A DNA stretch of 64,000 nt from Paenibacillus zeisoli (GCF_003994465.1 NZ_RZNX01000005.1:62001-126000), one strand, 5' to 3'. Counted from the stretch's first letter, positions 10,039 to 19,836 are shown. Numbers and translations: made by a program. The notes: generated by a model not told the origin, from the letters alone.

Positions 10039-11304
10039 GTGAGGAGAATGCAGCTGAAAAACGGCCTTCGGGTGGTTTTGGAGAAAATACCTACTTGCCG
10101 CTCGGTCTCATTTGGCATTTGGGTTAAGACCGGCTCCCGCAATGAGAGCCTTGGAATCAACGGGATATCTCATTTCATTGAACATATGCTGTTTAAGGGA
10201 ACTGAGCGCTATAACGCCAAGGATATCGCGGAACAGTTCGATGCCATTGGCGGCAATGTGAATGCCTTTACATCCAAGGAATATACCTGCTATTATGCAA
10301 AGGTACTTGATGAGCATCTTCCCATTGCGGTAGATGTACTAGCGGATATGTTCTTCCGATCTCAGATGGATGAGGGGGAACTCGCCAAAGAGAAGAATGT
10401 GATCTTTGAGGAAATCTCCATGTACGAAGATACTCCCGACGATATGGTGCATGATCTGGTCACGGAAGCAGCATACGGCGGTCATCCCTTGGCTTACCCA
10501 ATTCTCGGAACGGAAGAGAAGCTGCAGGCAATGGGAGCAGATCATCTTAGGAAGTATATGAATGAGAAATATACCATTCAGAATACCGTGATTAGTGTAG
10601 CAGGCAATATTGATGACAGAATCATGGAACTGCTTGAGCGGTATTTTGGAGAATTCGGGAATGAAGGAAGCGAAAGTCTGCTGGAAGTGCCTGATTTCCT
10701 CGGTGGACTGAGATACCGCCGCAAGAAGACGGAACAAAATCATATTTGCTTGTCCTTTCAGGGACTACCTATTGATGATGAACGTCAGTATGCCATGGTG
10801 CTGCTTAACAATGCGTTAGGCGGAGGAATGAGCTCCAGACTTTTTCAGGAAATTCGGGAGAAGAGAGGACTTGCCTATTCGGTGTACTCTTATCATAGTT
10901 CTCATGCAGATAGTGGACTATTTACGGTATATGCCGGGACAGCGCCCAAACAGACTAAGGACGTTCTGGAGCTTACCCAAGAGATTCTTCATGAGACAGC
11001 CGTAAAGGGTCTCAGCGAAAGCGAGCTCAGGAAAGGGAAGGAGCAGCTTAAGGGCAGTCTTATTCTCAGTCTTGAGAGCACAGGAAGCCGGATGAACCGG
11101 CTTGGCAAGAACGAGCTAATGCTGGGTAAGCATTATACGCTTGATCAGATGATTGAACGAATTGAAGCCGTACAAATGGAAGATATAAGGTATGTGCTTG
11201 ATACTATGTTTGAGCGTCCTTTCTCCCTGGCTATGGTAGGTTCATCGGATAAAGTGATAAATGGTTTAAGGAGAGATGAACTTGTCGTATCTGGTTCAAA
11301 TTAA
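10039..11304 (+). CDS. mlpA: M16 family zinc metalloprotease (MlpA/YmxG-like)
   Basis: This is a pitrilysin-type peptidase with the inverted zinc motif HFIEH (residues 45-49) and the downstream KNVIFEEISMYED containing the third zinc ligand. The C-terminal half has the family's SSRLFQEIREKRGLAYSVYS block. I choose GTG 10039 because AGGAGGG lies just upstream and the product (421 aa, VRRMQLKNGLRVVLE) then aligns with the family N-terminus; the frame is open further upstream to 9940 without family-like sequence. In B. subtilis the homologue mlpA follows ylxY. The gene overlaps dut by 29 bases. Confidence 0.9.
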   Translation: MRRMQLKNGLRVVLEKIPTCRSVSFGIWVKTGSRNESLGINGISHFIEHMLFKGTERYNAKDIAEQFDAIGGNVNAFTSKEYTCYYAKVLDEHLPIAVDVLADMFFRSQMDEGELAKEKNVIFEEISMYEDTPDDMVHDLVTEAAYGGHPLAYPILGTEEKLQAMGADHLRKYMNEKYTIQNTVISVAGNIDDRIMELLERYFGEFGNEGSESLLEVPDFLGGLRYRRKKTEQNHICLSFQGLPIDDERQYAMVLLNNALGGGMSSRLFQEIREKRGLAYSVYSYHSSHADSGLFTVYAGTAPKQTKDVLELTQEILHETAVKGLSESELRKGKEQLKGSLILSLESTGSRMNRLGKNELMLGKHYTLDQMIERIEAVQMEDIRYVLDTMFERPFSLAMVGSSDKVINGLRRDELVVSGSN

Positions 11305-11728
11305 CAGACTTCCCGGAAACGAAGACATTGAGCTTCCGAAGAAAATGTCAGAACTGGCATCCGGGTTTGATTTGTATGCAGCAGTTGAGAAAGAAATGGT
11401 TATGGAGCCGGGGACTCGTATACTAGTCCCTACAGGATTTGCTATTGCAATGCCAGCCGGGCTGGAAGCTCAGATCCGGCCGCGAAGCGGACTGGCCTAC
11501 AAGCATGGGATAACCTGCCTGAATACGCCAGGAACGATTGATGCAGATTACCGCGGAGAAATTAAAGTTCTATTAATCAATCTTGGAGATGAGCCGTTCA
11601 CCATTACCCGTAACGAACGGATTGCTCAGATGGTATTTCAGGAGGTTCCTGAAGTTGAGCTGGAGCAGGTCGATAAACTTAGCGATACCGTTCGCGGCGC
11701 AGGTGGTTTTGGCCATACCGGCAAATAA
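11276..11728 (+). CDS. dut: dUTP diphosphatase
   Basis: dUTPase hydrolyses dUTP to dUMP and keeps uracil out of DNA. The 150-residue trimeric-type enzyme shows its five motifs: SGFDLYA, RPRSGLAYKHG, NTPGTIDADYRGEI, RIAQMVFQ and the C-terminal RGAGGFGHTGK arm that closes over the substrate. AAGGAGAG precedes the ATG inside the end of the protease gene. A very strong terminator follows. Confidence 0.96.
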   Translation: MNLSYLVQINRLPGNEDIELPKKMSELASGFDLYAAVEKEMVMEPGTRILVPTGFAIAMPAGLEAQIRPRSGLAYKHGITCLNTPGTIDADYRGEIKVLLINLGDEPFTITRNERIAQMVFQEVPEVELEQVDKLSDTVRGAGGFGHTGK

Positions 11729-11735
11729 TTTAATC

Positions 11736-11777
11736 AAGCTTGCATCCTCGTATGACCGAGGATGCAAGCTTTTTTTT
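11736..11777 (+). terminator. Intrinsic terminator after dut
   Basis: A perfect 15-bp stem (AAGCTTGCATCCTCG and its complement) with a 6-base loop is followed by eight T residues in all. Confidence 0.93.
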
Positions 11778-11799
11778 GCTCTTTCGCGAGGGAGGCTTT

Positions 11800-11828
11800 C
11801 ACCCCTTCAGAGGCAGGCGCATAAGATG
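11800..11828 (+). promoter_or_regulatory. Sigma-K-like promoter before dpaA
   Basis: CACC at 11800-11803 and CATAAGATG at 11820-11828 are exactly 16 bases apart. The sigma-K pattern is mACm, 16 bases, CATAnnnTA, so only the last base of the -10 differs. Dipicolinate synthase is made in the mother cell late in sporulation in B. subtilis, under sigma-K, which supports the assignment. Confidence 0.65.
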
Positions 11829-11866
11829 CTCTATATGTGCTGTTAGGAAAGGAGTGATCTCCTGCA

Positions 11867-12766
11867 ATGCTTACGGGTATTACGATTGTCTTCCTAGGCG
11901 GAGACGCACGCCAGGTTGAGGTCATCCGCAAATGTGCTGAGCTCGATGCTAACGTAAGGATTGTCGGCTTCGATCAACTTGAGGAGCCTCCTGCCGCTGG
12001 AGTGTCATCGGAAAAGCTGACGACAGAGCTTCTTGCTTCAGCTGATGTACTGGTATTACCGGTGGTCGCCAGTGATGAGAAAGGGTCAGTACCGGTGCAG
12101 TTTTCCTCAGAGCCGATTATATTGCAAGAAGAACATTTTGCATCGTTACCGAAGGATGTCCTCATTTACACAGGAATGGCTAAAGACTTCGTTCGAAGGT
12201 TAATTGCAAAATATAAGCTTGAACTTTTTGAGCTTTTGGAACGTGATGATGTCGCCATTTATAATTCAATTCCTACAGCTGAAGGCGCACTGATGATGGC
12301 CATTCAGAATACGGATATTACCATTCACGGTTCAACTTGTGTGGTGCTCGGTCTTGGTCGGACCGGGTTCACCCTAGCTAGAAATCTGCAGGCACTCGGA
12401 GCTTCGGTGAAGGCGGGAGTTAGGCGGAAGGACCACTTCGCCCGGGCTGCTGAAATGGGCTGGAAGCCTTTTATGACAACGGATTTGGCCGATCAGGCCG
12501 CCGATATTGACTTGATTTTTAATACAATTCCGACTATGATAGTCACAGCGCAAATCATCGCAAAAATGCCCCGTCAGGCCGTTATTATCGACCTTGCCTC
12601 AGCTCCAGGTGGAACGGATTTTCGTTACGCGGAGAAGAGAGGCGTGAAGGCGCTCTTAGCTCCTGGCTTACCCGGTATCGTCGCTCCCAAAACGGCTGGA
12701 ATTATTATGGCAAATTGTATTTGTCAGTCGATATTGGAACAGAAGATACGGGGGGATGTTCAGTGA
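11867..12766 (+). CDS. dpaA: Dipicolinate synthase subunit A
   Basis: DpaA (SpoVFA) with DpaB makes dipicolinic acid from the lysine-pathway intermediate in the mother cell. DPA is then imported into the spore core. The 299-residue protein has an N-terminal domain beginning MLTGITIVFLGGDARQVEVI and a Rossmann NAD(P)-binding domain with VVLGLGRTGFTLARNL near residue 160. The stop overlaps the dpaB GTG start. asd, dapG and dapA follow, so the precursor pathway is encoded alongside. Confidence 0.95.
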   Translation: MLTGITIVFLGGDARQVEVIRKCAELDANVRIVGFDQLEEPPAAGVSSEKLTTELLASADVLVLPVVASDEKGSVPVQFSSEPIILQEEHFASLPKDVLIYTGMAKDFVRRLIAKYKLELFELLERDDVAIYNSIPTAEGALMMAIQNTDITIHGSTCVVLGLGRTGFTLARNLQALGASVKAGVRRKDHFARAAEMGWKPFMTTDLADQAADIDLIFNTIPTMIVTAQIIAKMPRQAVIIDLASAPGGTDFRYAEKRGVKALLAPGLPGIVAPKTAGIIMANCICQSILEQKIRGDVQ

Positions 12767-13359
12767 ACTGGAAAGGAATTACAGTGGGGTATGCGATTAC
12801 AGGTTCTCATTGCACATTTGCTGAAGTGATGCCTCAAATCCAGCGCTTTGTGGATGGAGGAGCTGAGGTTGTACCCATTATTTCGCAGACGGTATTAACG
12901 ACAGACACACGTTTTGGCAAATCTGAGGATTGGCAGAAACAGTTGAAAGATATTACAGGTAATGATATCATTTCTACAATTGTTGAAGCGGAGCCGCTCG
13001 GTCCTTCCAAGCGGTTGAATGTGCTGGCCATCGCGCCTTGTACGGGAAATACGACAAGCAAGCTTGCGAGTGCGATGACAGACAGTCCTGTACTTATGGC
13101 AGCTAAAGCCCAGCTTCGCACAGGTAGACCGGTAGTTCTTGCTATCTCCACCAACGATGGGCTTGGTTTCAATCTGGCCAATATTGCCAAGTTGGTAGTA
13201 GCCAAGAATATCTATTTCGTTCCATTCGGGCAGGATAACCCGACAGGGAAGCCGAATTCACTAGTTTCGCGTATGGATCTAATCCCTGAAACCTGCTATG
13301 CCGCTTTACAAGGACAACAGCTCCAGCCTTTGATTATTGAACACGCTCAGCAAGCTTAA
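12763..13359 (+). CDS. dpaB: Dipicolinate synthase subunit B
   Basis: DpaB (SpoVFB) is the flavoprotein-like subunit of dipicolinate synthase. The product starts NWKGITVGYAITGSHCTFAE and contains IAPCTGNTTSKLA, typical of the flavodoxin-like fold shared with phosphopantothenoylcysteine decarboxylases. I use the GTG at 12763, which overlaps the dpaA stop (GTGA) and gives 198 residues, the usual length. Starts further upstream would overlap dpaA heavily. Confidence 0.94.
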   Translation: MNWKGITVGYAITGSHCTFAEVMPQIQRFVDGGAEVVPIISQTVLTTDTRFGKSEDWQKQLKDITGNDIISTIVEAEPLGPSKRLNVLAIAPCTGNTTSKLASAMTDSPVLMAAKAQLRTGRPVVLAISTNDGLGFNLANIAKLVVAKNIYFVPFGQDNPTGKPNSLVSRMDLIPETCYAALQGQQLQPLIIEHAQQA

Positions 13360-13418
13360 CCATAGTAATAATAAACTTATTATATATAGTACCGATTAGA
13401 GAAGGGGAGACGAGCCAG

Positions 13419-14459
13419 ATGAGTAAAACGAAATTGAATGTCGCGGTAGTAGGAGCGACGGGAGCTGTAGGAGAACAAATTATCGGATTATTGGAAAAGA
13501 GAGATTTCCCGATCGATAAGCTGAAGCTCTTATCTTCGGCCCGTTCTGCAGGATCCCGCGTTACTTTTAAGGGACAGGAAATTACCGTTGAAGAAGCTGG
13601 CCCGGACAGTTTTGAAGGTATCGATATCGCTTTGTTCAGTGCAGGCGGAGATGTAAGTAAGGAGCTTGCTCCTCACGCAGTACGTTATGGAGCAGTATGT
13701 ATCGATAATACCAACGCGTTCCGTATGGATCCGAATACTCCGCTTGTGGTTCCTGAAGTCAATGAATCCAAGATCAATGAGCATCAGGGAGTTATTGCCA
13801 ACCCGAACTGCTCTACCATTCAGATGGTAGCAGCTCTCAAGCCGCTGTATGACCGCTATGGAATCTCCCGGATTATTGTATCGACCTATCAGGCCGTATC
13901 TGGTGCAGGTGCCCGGGCCATTGATGAAATGAAACGCCAGACGAAGGAAGTATTGGAAGGCAATGATGCGAATCCTGATATTCTTCCTGTAGGCTCATTG
14001 CCAGTCAAGCACCAAATTGCCTTTAATGCGATTCCGCAAATTGATAAATTCCAAGACAATGGCTATACCCTTGAAGAAATGAAAATGATCCGTGAAACGA
14101 AGAAAATTCTGGATGATGAATCGGTTCTGGTTACTGCGACATGTGTTCGTATCCCGGTTGTCTATGGTCATTCAGAATCTGTATATGTCGAATTGAAAGA
14201 AGACTACAATATGGATGACATCCGCAGCTTGCTGTCTGATGCCCCTGGGATTACTCTTGTAGATGATCCGGCTAATCAGCTGTACCCGCTTGCAACAGAT
14301 GCTGCTGGTAAGAATGATGTTTTTGTAGGACGTCTTCGTCGTGATTTGACGAATGAACGCGGTCTGAATTTATGGATTGTATCGGATAATCTGCTGAAAG
14401 GTGCCGCATGGAATGCGGTACAAATTGCCGAGATTATCGCGGCTAATAAATCGAAGTAA
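13419..14459 (+). CDS. asd: Aspartate-semialdehyde dehydrogenase
   Basis: Asd reduces aspartyl phosphate to aspartate semialdehyde for lysine, DPA, threonine and methionine synthesis. The 346-residue protein has the NADP-binding GATGAVGEQIIGLLEKR at the N-terminus and the active-site cysteine in NPNCSTIQMV near residue 130. GAAGGGGAG precedes the ATG. It is the third gene of the dpaA-dapA group. Confidence 0.97.
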   Translation: MSKTKLNVAVVGATGAVGEQIIGLLEKRDFPIDKLKLLSSARSAGSRVTFKGQEITVEEAGPDSFEGIDIALFSAGGDVSKELAPHAVRYGAVCIDNTNAFRMDPNTPLVVPEVNESKINEHQGVIANPNCSTIQMVAALKPLYDRYGISRIIVSTYQAVSGAGARAIDEMKRQTKEVLEGNDANPDILPVGSLPVKHQIAFNAIPQIDKFQDNGYTLEEMKMIRETKKILDDESVLVTATCVRIPVVYGHSESVYVELKEDYNMDDIRSLLSDAPGITLVDDPANQLYPLATDAAGKNDVFVGRLRRDLTNERGLNLWIVSDNLLKGAAWNAVQIAEIIAANKSK

Positions 14460-14467
14460 CCCCTGGT

Positions 14468-14512
14468 CATACGCTCCTTTCTTAGCGGAAAGGTGGCGTA
14501 TGTCTTCTTTTG
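14468..14512 (+). terminator. Weak hairpin between asd and dapG
   Basis: CATACGC...CCTTTC pairs with GAAAGG...GCGTATG with one bulge, followed by TCTTCTTTT. The T-tract is interrupted, so it may only attenuate. Confidence 0.45.
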
Positions 14513-14534
14513 ACAACATACTGGAGGAATAGCA

Positions 14535-15752
14535 ATGCGCATCATGGTGCAGAAGTTTGGCGGCACATCTCTTGCTACGCCTGAGGCAAGGGAACATGTC
14601 GTTCGTCATATCCGCAGAGAGCTTGCGGCAGGGTATCGGCTGGTCGTGGTTGTATCCGCAATGGGAAGAAAAGGTGACCCCTACGCAACGGACACGCTGC
14701 TGGATTGGGCTGCCGTTAATGGAGGACTGCTCCCCGCCCGCGAAAGGGATTTACTAATGGTCTGTGGTGAAATCATTTCGGCTACGACTCTGTGTGGGCT
14801 GCTCGAGCAGGAATCGATATCTTCCGTTGTTCTGACTGGAGCTCAGGCTGGTTTTCGCACAGACGAGCAATTCGGGAATGCCCGGATTCTGGATGTTGTA
14901 CCAGCAAGAGTGCTTGATGAGCTGGATACAAAGGACGTCGTGATTGTGACCGGGTTTCAAGGGCAAAGTCTGAACGGTGATTTTACAACCTTGGGCAGAG
15001 GCGGAAGCGATACTTCAGCGACAGCACTTGGAGCCGCTTTACATGCTGAAATTGTAGATATCTATACTGACGTGAATGGAATACTCACCGCGGATCCCCG
15101 CATTGTCGAGGATGCAAAGCCTTTATCCTATGTCAGTTATGCGGAGATTTGCAATATGGCCCACCAAGGGGCTAAAGTGATACACCCAAGAGCGGTCGAA
15201 ATTGCTATGCAATCAAGTGTTCCGGTTCGGGTTCGTTCCACCTTTTCGGATAATGTAGGCACACTGGTTGCTAATCCAGAAGGCTTCAAAGACGTTCAGA
15301 CAGGCATTGTGGATCGTTTCGTGACCGGGATCGCCTATGTAAGCAATGTTACCCAGATTACCGTGCATTCGGCAGGCAAGGGGCATCAGCTGCAGCTTGA
15401 GGTTTTTAAAGCCATGGCAGAGAATTCAATTAGTGTGGATTTTATTAATGTAACCCCTGCAGGAGTCGTTTATACGGTCTTCGACAGCGATAGTATCAAA
15501 GCAGCAGCCGTGCTGGATGAACTTGGTTTTGAACCGCAAATCTTGAATGGATGTGCTAAAGTATCCGTGATTGGCGGGGGCATTAATGGAGTTCCGGGAA
15601 TAATGGCAAGGATCGTAGAAGCACTGAGTGAGCATAATATCCAAATTCTTCAATCTGCAGATTCGAATACAACGATTTGGGTGCTTGTGAACAAAGAGGA
15701 TATGGTTCAAGCCCTCCGTGCTTTGCATAACAAATTTGAATTACATCGGTGA
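14535..15752 (+). CDS. dapG: Aspartokinase (DapG-type)
   Basis: Aspartokinase phosphorylates aspartate, the first step towards lysine and DPA. The 405-residue protein starts with the kinase motif MVQKFGGTSLATPEAR and carries GRGGSDTSATALGAALHAE near residue 155. Two ACT domains fill the C-terminal third (about 265-405) and should bind the feedback effector. Size and place between asd and dapA match B. subtilis dapG, whose product responds to diaminopimelate. Confidence 0.94.
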   Translation: MRIMVQKFGGTSLATPEAREHVVRHIRRELAAGYRLVVVVSAMGRKGDPYATDTLLDWAAVNGGLLPARERDLLMVCGEIISATTLCGLLEQESISSVVLTGAQAGFRTDEQFGNARILDVVPARVLDELDTKDVVIVTGFQGQSLNGDFTTLGRGGSDTSATALGAALHAEIVDIYTDVNGILTADPRIVEDAKPLSYVSYAEICNMAHQGAKVIHPRAVEIAMQSSVPVRVRSTFSDNVGTLVANPEGFKDVQTGIVDRFVTGIAYVSNVTQITVHSAGKGHQLQLEVFKAMAENSISVDFINVTPAGVVYTVFDSDSIKAAAVLDELGFEPQILNGCAKVSVIGGGINGVPGIMARIVEALSEHNIQILQSADSNTTIWVLVNKEDMVQALRALHNKFELHR

Positions 15753-15812
15753 CCCGTGTACCTTCGGATATTGTGTTTGAACGGCGTAATCATATTTTAA
15801 GGAGGAGTAAAG

Positions 15813-16676
15813 GTGGAATTCGGAAGATTAATTACAGCCATGGTCACCCCGTTCGACGAGCAGGGAAATATCGATTGGGAACAGACAGCGAAGCTTATAG
15901 ATTACCTCATCGATGAACAAAAATCAGATGCATTGGTAGTATGCGGAACTACAGGTGAGTCTCCTACACTCAGTGACGAGGAGAAGCTCCGGTTGTTCGA
16001 TTTTGCTGTAAAGCACGCTTCCGGCCGATGCAAAATTATTGCAGGAACCGGCAGCAACAACACTGCGCATTCCATCCATTTGACTGCGGAAGCAGAGAAG
16101 CTGGGCGTCGATGGCGTACTTGTTGTTGTTCCTTATTACAATAAGCCGAGCCAGGAAGGCTTGTATCGTCATTTCGAAGCTGTTGCGAATTCAACCAAAC
16201 TGCCGGTGATGCTGTATAACGTTCCTGGGCGTACCGTGATTAGTATGAATGCAGAGACGATTCTCCGACTTGCTCAAATTCCTAATATTACATCCATCAA
16301 AGAGTGTGCAGCATTAGATCAGGTTGCTCAAGTTGCTAATCTGGCACCTGAAGGATTCCTAGTCTACACTGGGGATGACGCAGCCGGACTGCCAGCACTT
16401 GCTGTAGGTGCCTACGGAATCGTGAGTGTAGCGAGTCATCTTATCGGTGAGCCGATGAAACAAATGATTCAGGCTCATCTGGAAGGCCGCGTGGCTGAAG
16501 CAGCCGCACTTCACCAACAGCAGCTGCCTATTTTCAAAGGATTGTTCGAGTGCCCGAATCCTGTAGCGGTCAAATTCGCGCTTAACGAGCGTGGAGTTCG
16601 GGTGGGTTCTGTCCGTCTGCCTCTGGTTCCACCAAATGAGGAAGAATCTGCTTCTATTCGGAGATTGTTTAATTAA
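15813..16676 (+). CDS. dapA: 4-hydroxy-tetrahydrodipicolinate synthase
   Basis: DapA condenses pyruvate with aspartate semialdehyde. Its product feeds lysine, peptidoglycan and, through DpaAB, dipicolinate. The 287-residue TIM-barrel protein has VCGTTGESPTLSDEEK, YNVPGRT with the catalytic tyrosine pair, and the Schiff-base lysine in ITSIKECA near residue 161. AAGGAGGAG stands before a GTG-type start (GTGGAATTC). A terminator follows. Confidence 0.96.
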   Translation: MEFGRLITAMVTPFDEQGNIDWEQTAKLIDYLIDEQKSDALVVCGTTGESPTLSDEEKLRLFDFAVKHASGRCKIIAGTGSNNTAHSIHLTAEAEKLGVDGVLVVVPYYNKPSQEGLYRHFEAVANSTKLPVMLYNVPGRTVISMNAETILRLAQIPNITSIKECAALDQVAQVANLAPEGFLVYTGDDAAGLPALAVGAYGIVSVASHLIGEPMKQMIQAHLEGRVAEAAALHQQQLPIFKGLFECPNPVAVKFALNERGVRVGSVRLPLVPPNEEESASIRRLFN

Positions 16677-16721
16677 ATTGTCGATTTATCAATGTAAAAG
16701 TCAAATATAGGCTGATCTGCT

Positions 16722-16756
16722 AAAAACCGATGTGCTACTTTAGGCATTGGTTTTTT
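16722..16756 (+). terminator. Intrinsic terminator after dapA
   Basis: AAAAACCGATG pairs over 11 positions with CATTGGTTTTT, followed by T residues. The rest of 16757-16974 holds a candidate -10 box (TATAAT, 16824-16829; weak TTGTTT 18 bases upstream) that may serve the RNase J gene. Confidence 0.8.
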
Positions 16757-16974
16757 CATTGTGGTGCAAGGTAACTATATCGGGTGATCAGTGATTGACT
16801 TGTTTTTTGGCAAATTGATCATGTATAATGAGGTCAAGTGACTGGGTGCGGTATATTTTTGAAATTTTACTATATACGGGTTGGCTAAAGAGTGACCTTT
16901 ATGGTGTGTGTTAGTTCACTCCGTATAATCGAAATGATAACGACGTCCAATACATTTAGGAGGGTTAGATTCAC

Positions 16975-18654
16975 TTGTCCAAAAAAAATAACATTGATAA
17001 ACTAACGATCTTTGCACTGGGCGGCGTCGCAGAAATCGGGAAGAACATGTACGTAATTCAGTATGGCAATGACATCGTTGTCATTGACTCCGGTCTTAAG
17101 TTTCCGGAAGAGGACATGCTGGGTATCGACATTGTAATCCCTGATATTACTTACTTAACGGAGAACCGCGATAAAGTAAGAGGCATTGTCCTGACTCACG
17201 GGCACGAAGATCACATTGGTGGACTGCCGTATGTTTTGAGACATCTTAATGTTCCGGTCTATGGAACTAAATTGACTCTGGGTCTGGTGGAGAACAAGCT
17301 TAAGGAAGCTAATTTGCTCGGCGATACGAAACGCATTCTGATTAATGCGGATTCGGAGATCCAGCTGGGAACTTCACTGAAGGCTACCTTCTTCAAGACG
17401 AACCACAGTATTCCTGATTCTGTGGGCGTCTGCATCGAAACCCCGGAAGGCAACGTAGTGCATACGGGTGACTTCAAGTTTGATCATACTCCAGTCAATG
17501 GTCAATTTGCAGATCTGCAGCGTATGGCTGAAATTGGACAGAGAGGCGTTCTCGCCCTGCTGTCGGATAGTACGAATGCCGAGAAGCCAGGATTCACACC
17601 ATCCGAGAAAAATGTCGGTGTGGTTCTTGGAGATATTTTCCGTAAAGCTCAGCAGCGTGTAGTAGTTGCAACATTTGCCTCCAACGTACACCGGATTCAA
17701 CAGGTATTCGATGCGGCTTTTGCAACAGGACGCAAAGTAACTGTAATTGGCCGCAGTATGGTCAATGTTGTGTCTATCGCTTCAGAGCTCGGTTATTTGG
17801 ATGTACCGGATGGTATTCTGATTGAACCTGAAGAAGTGAACAAAATGGCCAGCGACCGTGTAGTTATTCTTTCTACCGGCAGTCAAGGCGAGCCAATGTC
17901 TGCGCTTACGCGTATGGCACGTTCTACACACCGTAAAGTAGATATTTTGCCGGGGGATACTGTAATTATTGCAGCTACGCCAGTACCGGGTAATGAGAAA
18001 TATGTGGGACGTACGATTGACGAATTGTTCCGTCTAGGTGCGGAAGTCATATACAGCGGTTCCAACTCCGGTGTACACGTATCCGGACACGGTAGCCAGG
18101 AAGAATTGAAGCTGATGCTGAACTTGATGAAGCCGAAATACTTCATTCCGATTCATGGTGAGTACCGTATGCTGCGTAAGCATGCCTTGTTGGGTGAATC
18201 CGTAGGGATTCAGCCGGAAGATATCTTCCTGATTGAGATCGGGGATACGGTTGAGATTCAGAATGGTGTTGCACGCAAAGCAGGTAAGGTCCCTGCCGGT
18301 AATGTTCTTATTGATGGACTTGGTGTAGGGGATGTCGGGAACATTGTACTACGTGATCGTAAACTGCTTTCCCAGGATGGTATCTTGGTCGTAGTGGTAA
18401 CCCTGAGCAAACAGGATGGTACGATTGTATCCGGACCGGACATTATTTCCCGAGGCTTTGTATACGTAAGAGAATCGGAAGGGCTTCTTGATGAAGCTAA
18501 CCGTATTGTTACAAGCACTCTAGTTCGGTTGATGAGTGAGAACGTGAATGAATGGGCTTCCTTGAAGACAAATGTTAAGGATGCGCTTGGACGCTTCTTG
18601 TATGAGCAGACTCGCCGCAGACCGATGATTCTTCCAATTATTATGGAAGTATAA
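16975..18654 (+). CDS. rnjB: Ribonuclease J (metallo-beta-lactamase / beta-CASP)
   Basis: RNase J is an endo- and 5'-3' exoribonuclease. The zinc motif HGHEDHIGG is near residue 74. The beta-CASP domain spans about 210-350, and an RNA-metabolising C-terminal domain completes the 559 residues. Start is TTG 16975 with AGGAGGG eleven bases upstream. Its place after dapA and before tepA is that of B. subtilis rnjB (ymfA), so I use that name, but J1 versus J2 cannot be settled from sequence alone here. Confidence 0.92.
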   Translation: MSKKNNIDKLTIFALGGVAEIGKNMYVIQYGNDIVVIDSGLKFPEEDMLGIDIVIPDITYLTENRDKVRGIVLTHGHEDHIGGLPYVLRHLNVPVYGTKLTLGLVENKLKEANLLGDTKRILINADSEIQLGTSLKATFFKTNHSIPDSVGVCIETPEGNVVHTGDFKFDHTPVNGQFADLQRMAEIGQRGVLALLSDSTNAEKPGFTPSEKNVGVVLGDIFRKAQQRVVVATFASNVHRIQQVFDAAFATGRKVTVIGRSMVNVVSIASELGYLDVPDGILIEPEEVNKMASDRVVILSTGSQGEPMSALTRMARSTHRKVDILPGDTVIIAATPVPGNEKYVGRTIDELFRLGAEVIYSGSNSGVHVSGHGSQEELKLMLNLMKPKYFIPIHGEYRMLRKHALLGESVGIQPEDIFLIEIGDTVEIQNGVARKAGKVPAGNVLIDGLGVGDVGNIVLRDRKLLSQDGILVVVVTLSKQDGTIVSGPDIISRGFVYVRESEGLLDEANRIVTSTLVRLMSENVNEWASLKTNVKDALGRFLYEQTRRRPMILPIIMEV

Positions 18655-18685
18655 TAAGCAGCTTATATAATTTGGGCACACAGTC

Positions 18686-18732
18686 GCCCCCTATCCTGCC
18701 GGAATTGGACGGTTCTTGGCAGGATAGGGGGC
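18686..18732 (+). terminator. Strong GC-rich hairpin after rnjB
   Basis: A 15-bp perfect stem (GCCCCCTATCCTGCC with its complement) surrounds an 17-base loop. The following bases are ATTTCTATAT rather than a pure T-run, so termination is likely but less canonical. Confidence 0.65.
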
Positions 18733-18838
18733 ATTTCTATATCCTGAGGCTTTATTATATTATGCATATCTCAGTAAAGGTTCACGGCATACTAACCGGG
18801 TACCGGCACAATTTGCAGAATAAGCGTAAAGTGGAAGG

Positions 18839-19609
18839 ATGAACATGATGAATAACTGGCAATTTTCGCTTGATAGTATGAATTTCAGCTCGGAATTACC
18901 GCCTCCTGAAGCACCTGCTGAGAAAAAATCTCCGGTTGTAGAATATATTCAGCAGCTTGGTCAAACATCGGTGCCTGCGGCAGAAGTATCTAACCTATAC
19001 TGTCTGACCATTATAGGTCAAATTGAAGGGCATATTGTACTCCCGCCGCAGAACAAAACTACGAAATATGAACACTTAATTCCCCAGTTGGTGGCCGCTG
19101 AGCAGAATAAGCAAATTGAGGGAATTCTAATTATTTTAAATACAGTCGGTGGAGATGTTGAAGCGGGTCTGGCCATAGCCGAAATGATTGCTTCTTTAAC
19201 TAAGCCAACTGTAACTGTAGTAATAGGTGGGGGACACAGCATTGGTGTGCCTATTGCAGTATCCTCTGACTATTCCTTTATTGCCGAAAGCGCCACGATG
19301 ACCATACATCCCATCCGCATGACAGGGCTCGTAATTGGTGTTCCCCAGACTTTTGAATATATTGAGAAGATGCAGGAACGGGTAGTTCGCTTTGTAACCT
19401 CCCATTCCAGAATTTCTTCTGAATTATTCAAAGAGCTGATGTTCAAGACGGGAGATCTCAATAGGGATATAGGAACCGCGGTTGGCGGAGCGGATGCCGT
19501 AAATTACGGACTTATCGATGGCTTGGGCGGGATAGGAGAGGCCCTGACTTATTTGAATCGATTGATTAGCGAAAGAAAAGGTGCGCAGACAGGAGGTCTG
19601 ACTCAATGA
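18839..19609 (+). CDS. tepA: TepA, ClpP-like serine protease
   Basis: TepA (YmfB) is a ClpP-fold cytosolic protease that in B. subtilis was linked to protein export and, later, to degradation of small acid-soluble spore proteins after germination. The 256-residue product has the catalytic Ser in [12 protein letters not shown] and the His in TIHPIRMTG. The position between rnjB and spoIIIE is conserved. The stop overlaps ylzJ by 4 bases. Confidence 0.9.
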   Translation: MNMMNNWQFSLDSMNFSSELPPPEAPAEKKSPVVEYIQQLGQTSVPAAEVSNLYCLTIIGQIEGHIVLPPQNKTTKYEHLIPQLVAAEQNKQIEGILIILNTVGGDVEAGLAIAEMIASLTKPTVTVVIGGGHSIGVPIAVSSDYSFIAESATMTIHPIRMTGLVIGVPQTFEYIEKMQERVVRFVTSHSRISSELFKELMFKTGDLNRDIGTAVGGADAVNYGLIDGLGGIGEALTYLNRLISERKGAQTGGLTQ

Positions 19610-19836
19610 CCCACTACACCATCCTTCCTTGGGAGTTAATATGGGAGAGCTCGGAAATGGAGGAGGTATACGGAGAAGTAGAAATGGACGGGGTACTCCT
19701 CCAGGTACGGCTCGAGCCGGGTAACAGGGCAACTATTGTCCGGATGCTAAGAGGGGAGCTTAAAGATTATTTGAATCCAAGCTATGCGCCCGGTCAGGAA
19801 ATTGTTTATCTGCCATCCCTTCAAAATCGACGTTAA
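19606..19836 (+). CDS. ylzJ: YlzJ-like protein
   Basis: A 76-residue protein of unknown function with the YlzJ-family pattern [13 protein letters not shown] and [14 protein letters not shown]. The ATGA overlap with tepA points to coupled translation. It occupies the same place in B. subtilis. No motif suggests a biochemical role. Confidence 0.85.
   Translation: MTHYTILPWELIWESSEMEEVYGEVEMDGVLLQVRLEPGNRATIVRMLRGELKDYLNPSYAPGQEIVYLPSLQNRR

Noticed and set aside
16795..16829. TTGACT with TATAAT as the rnjB promoter
   Set aside because: The 23-base spacing is too long; only the -10 with a weak TTGTTT 18 bases upstream is plausible.
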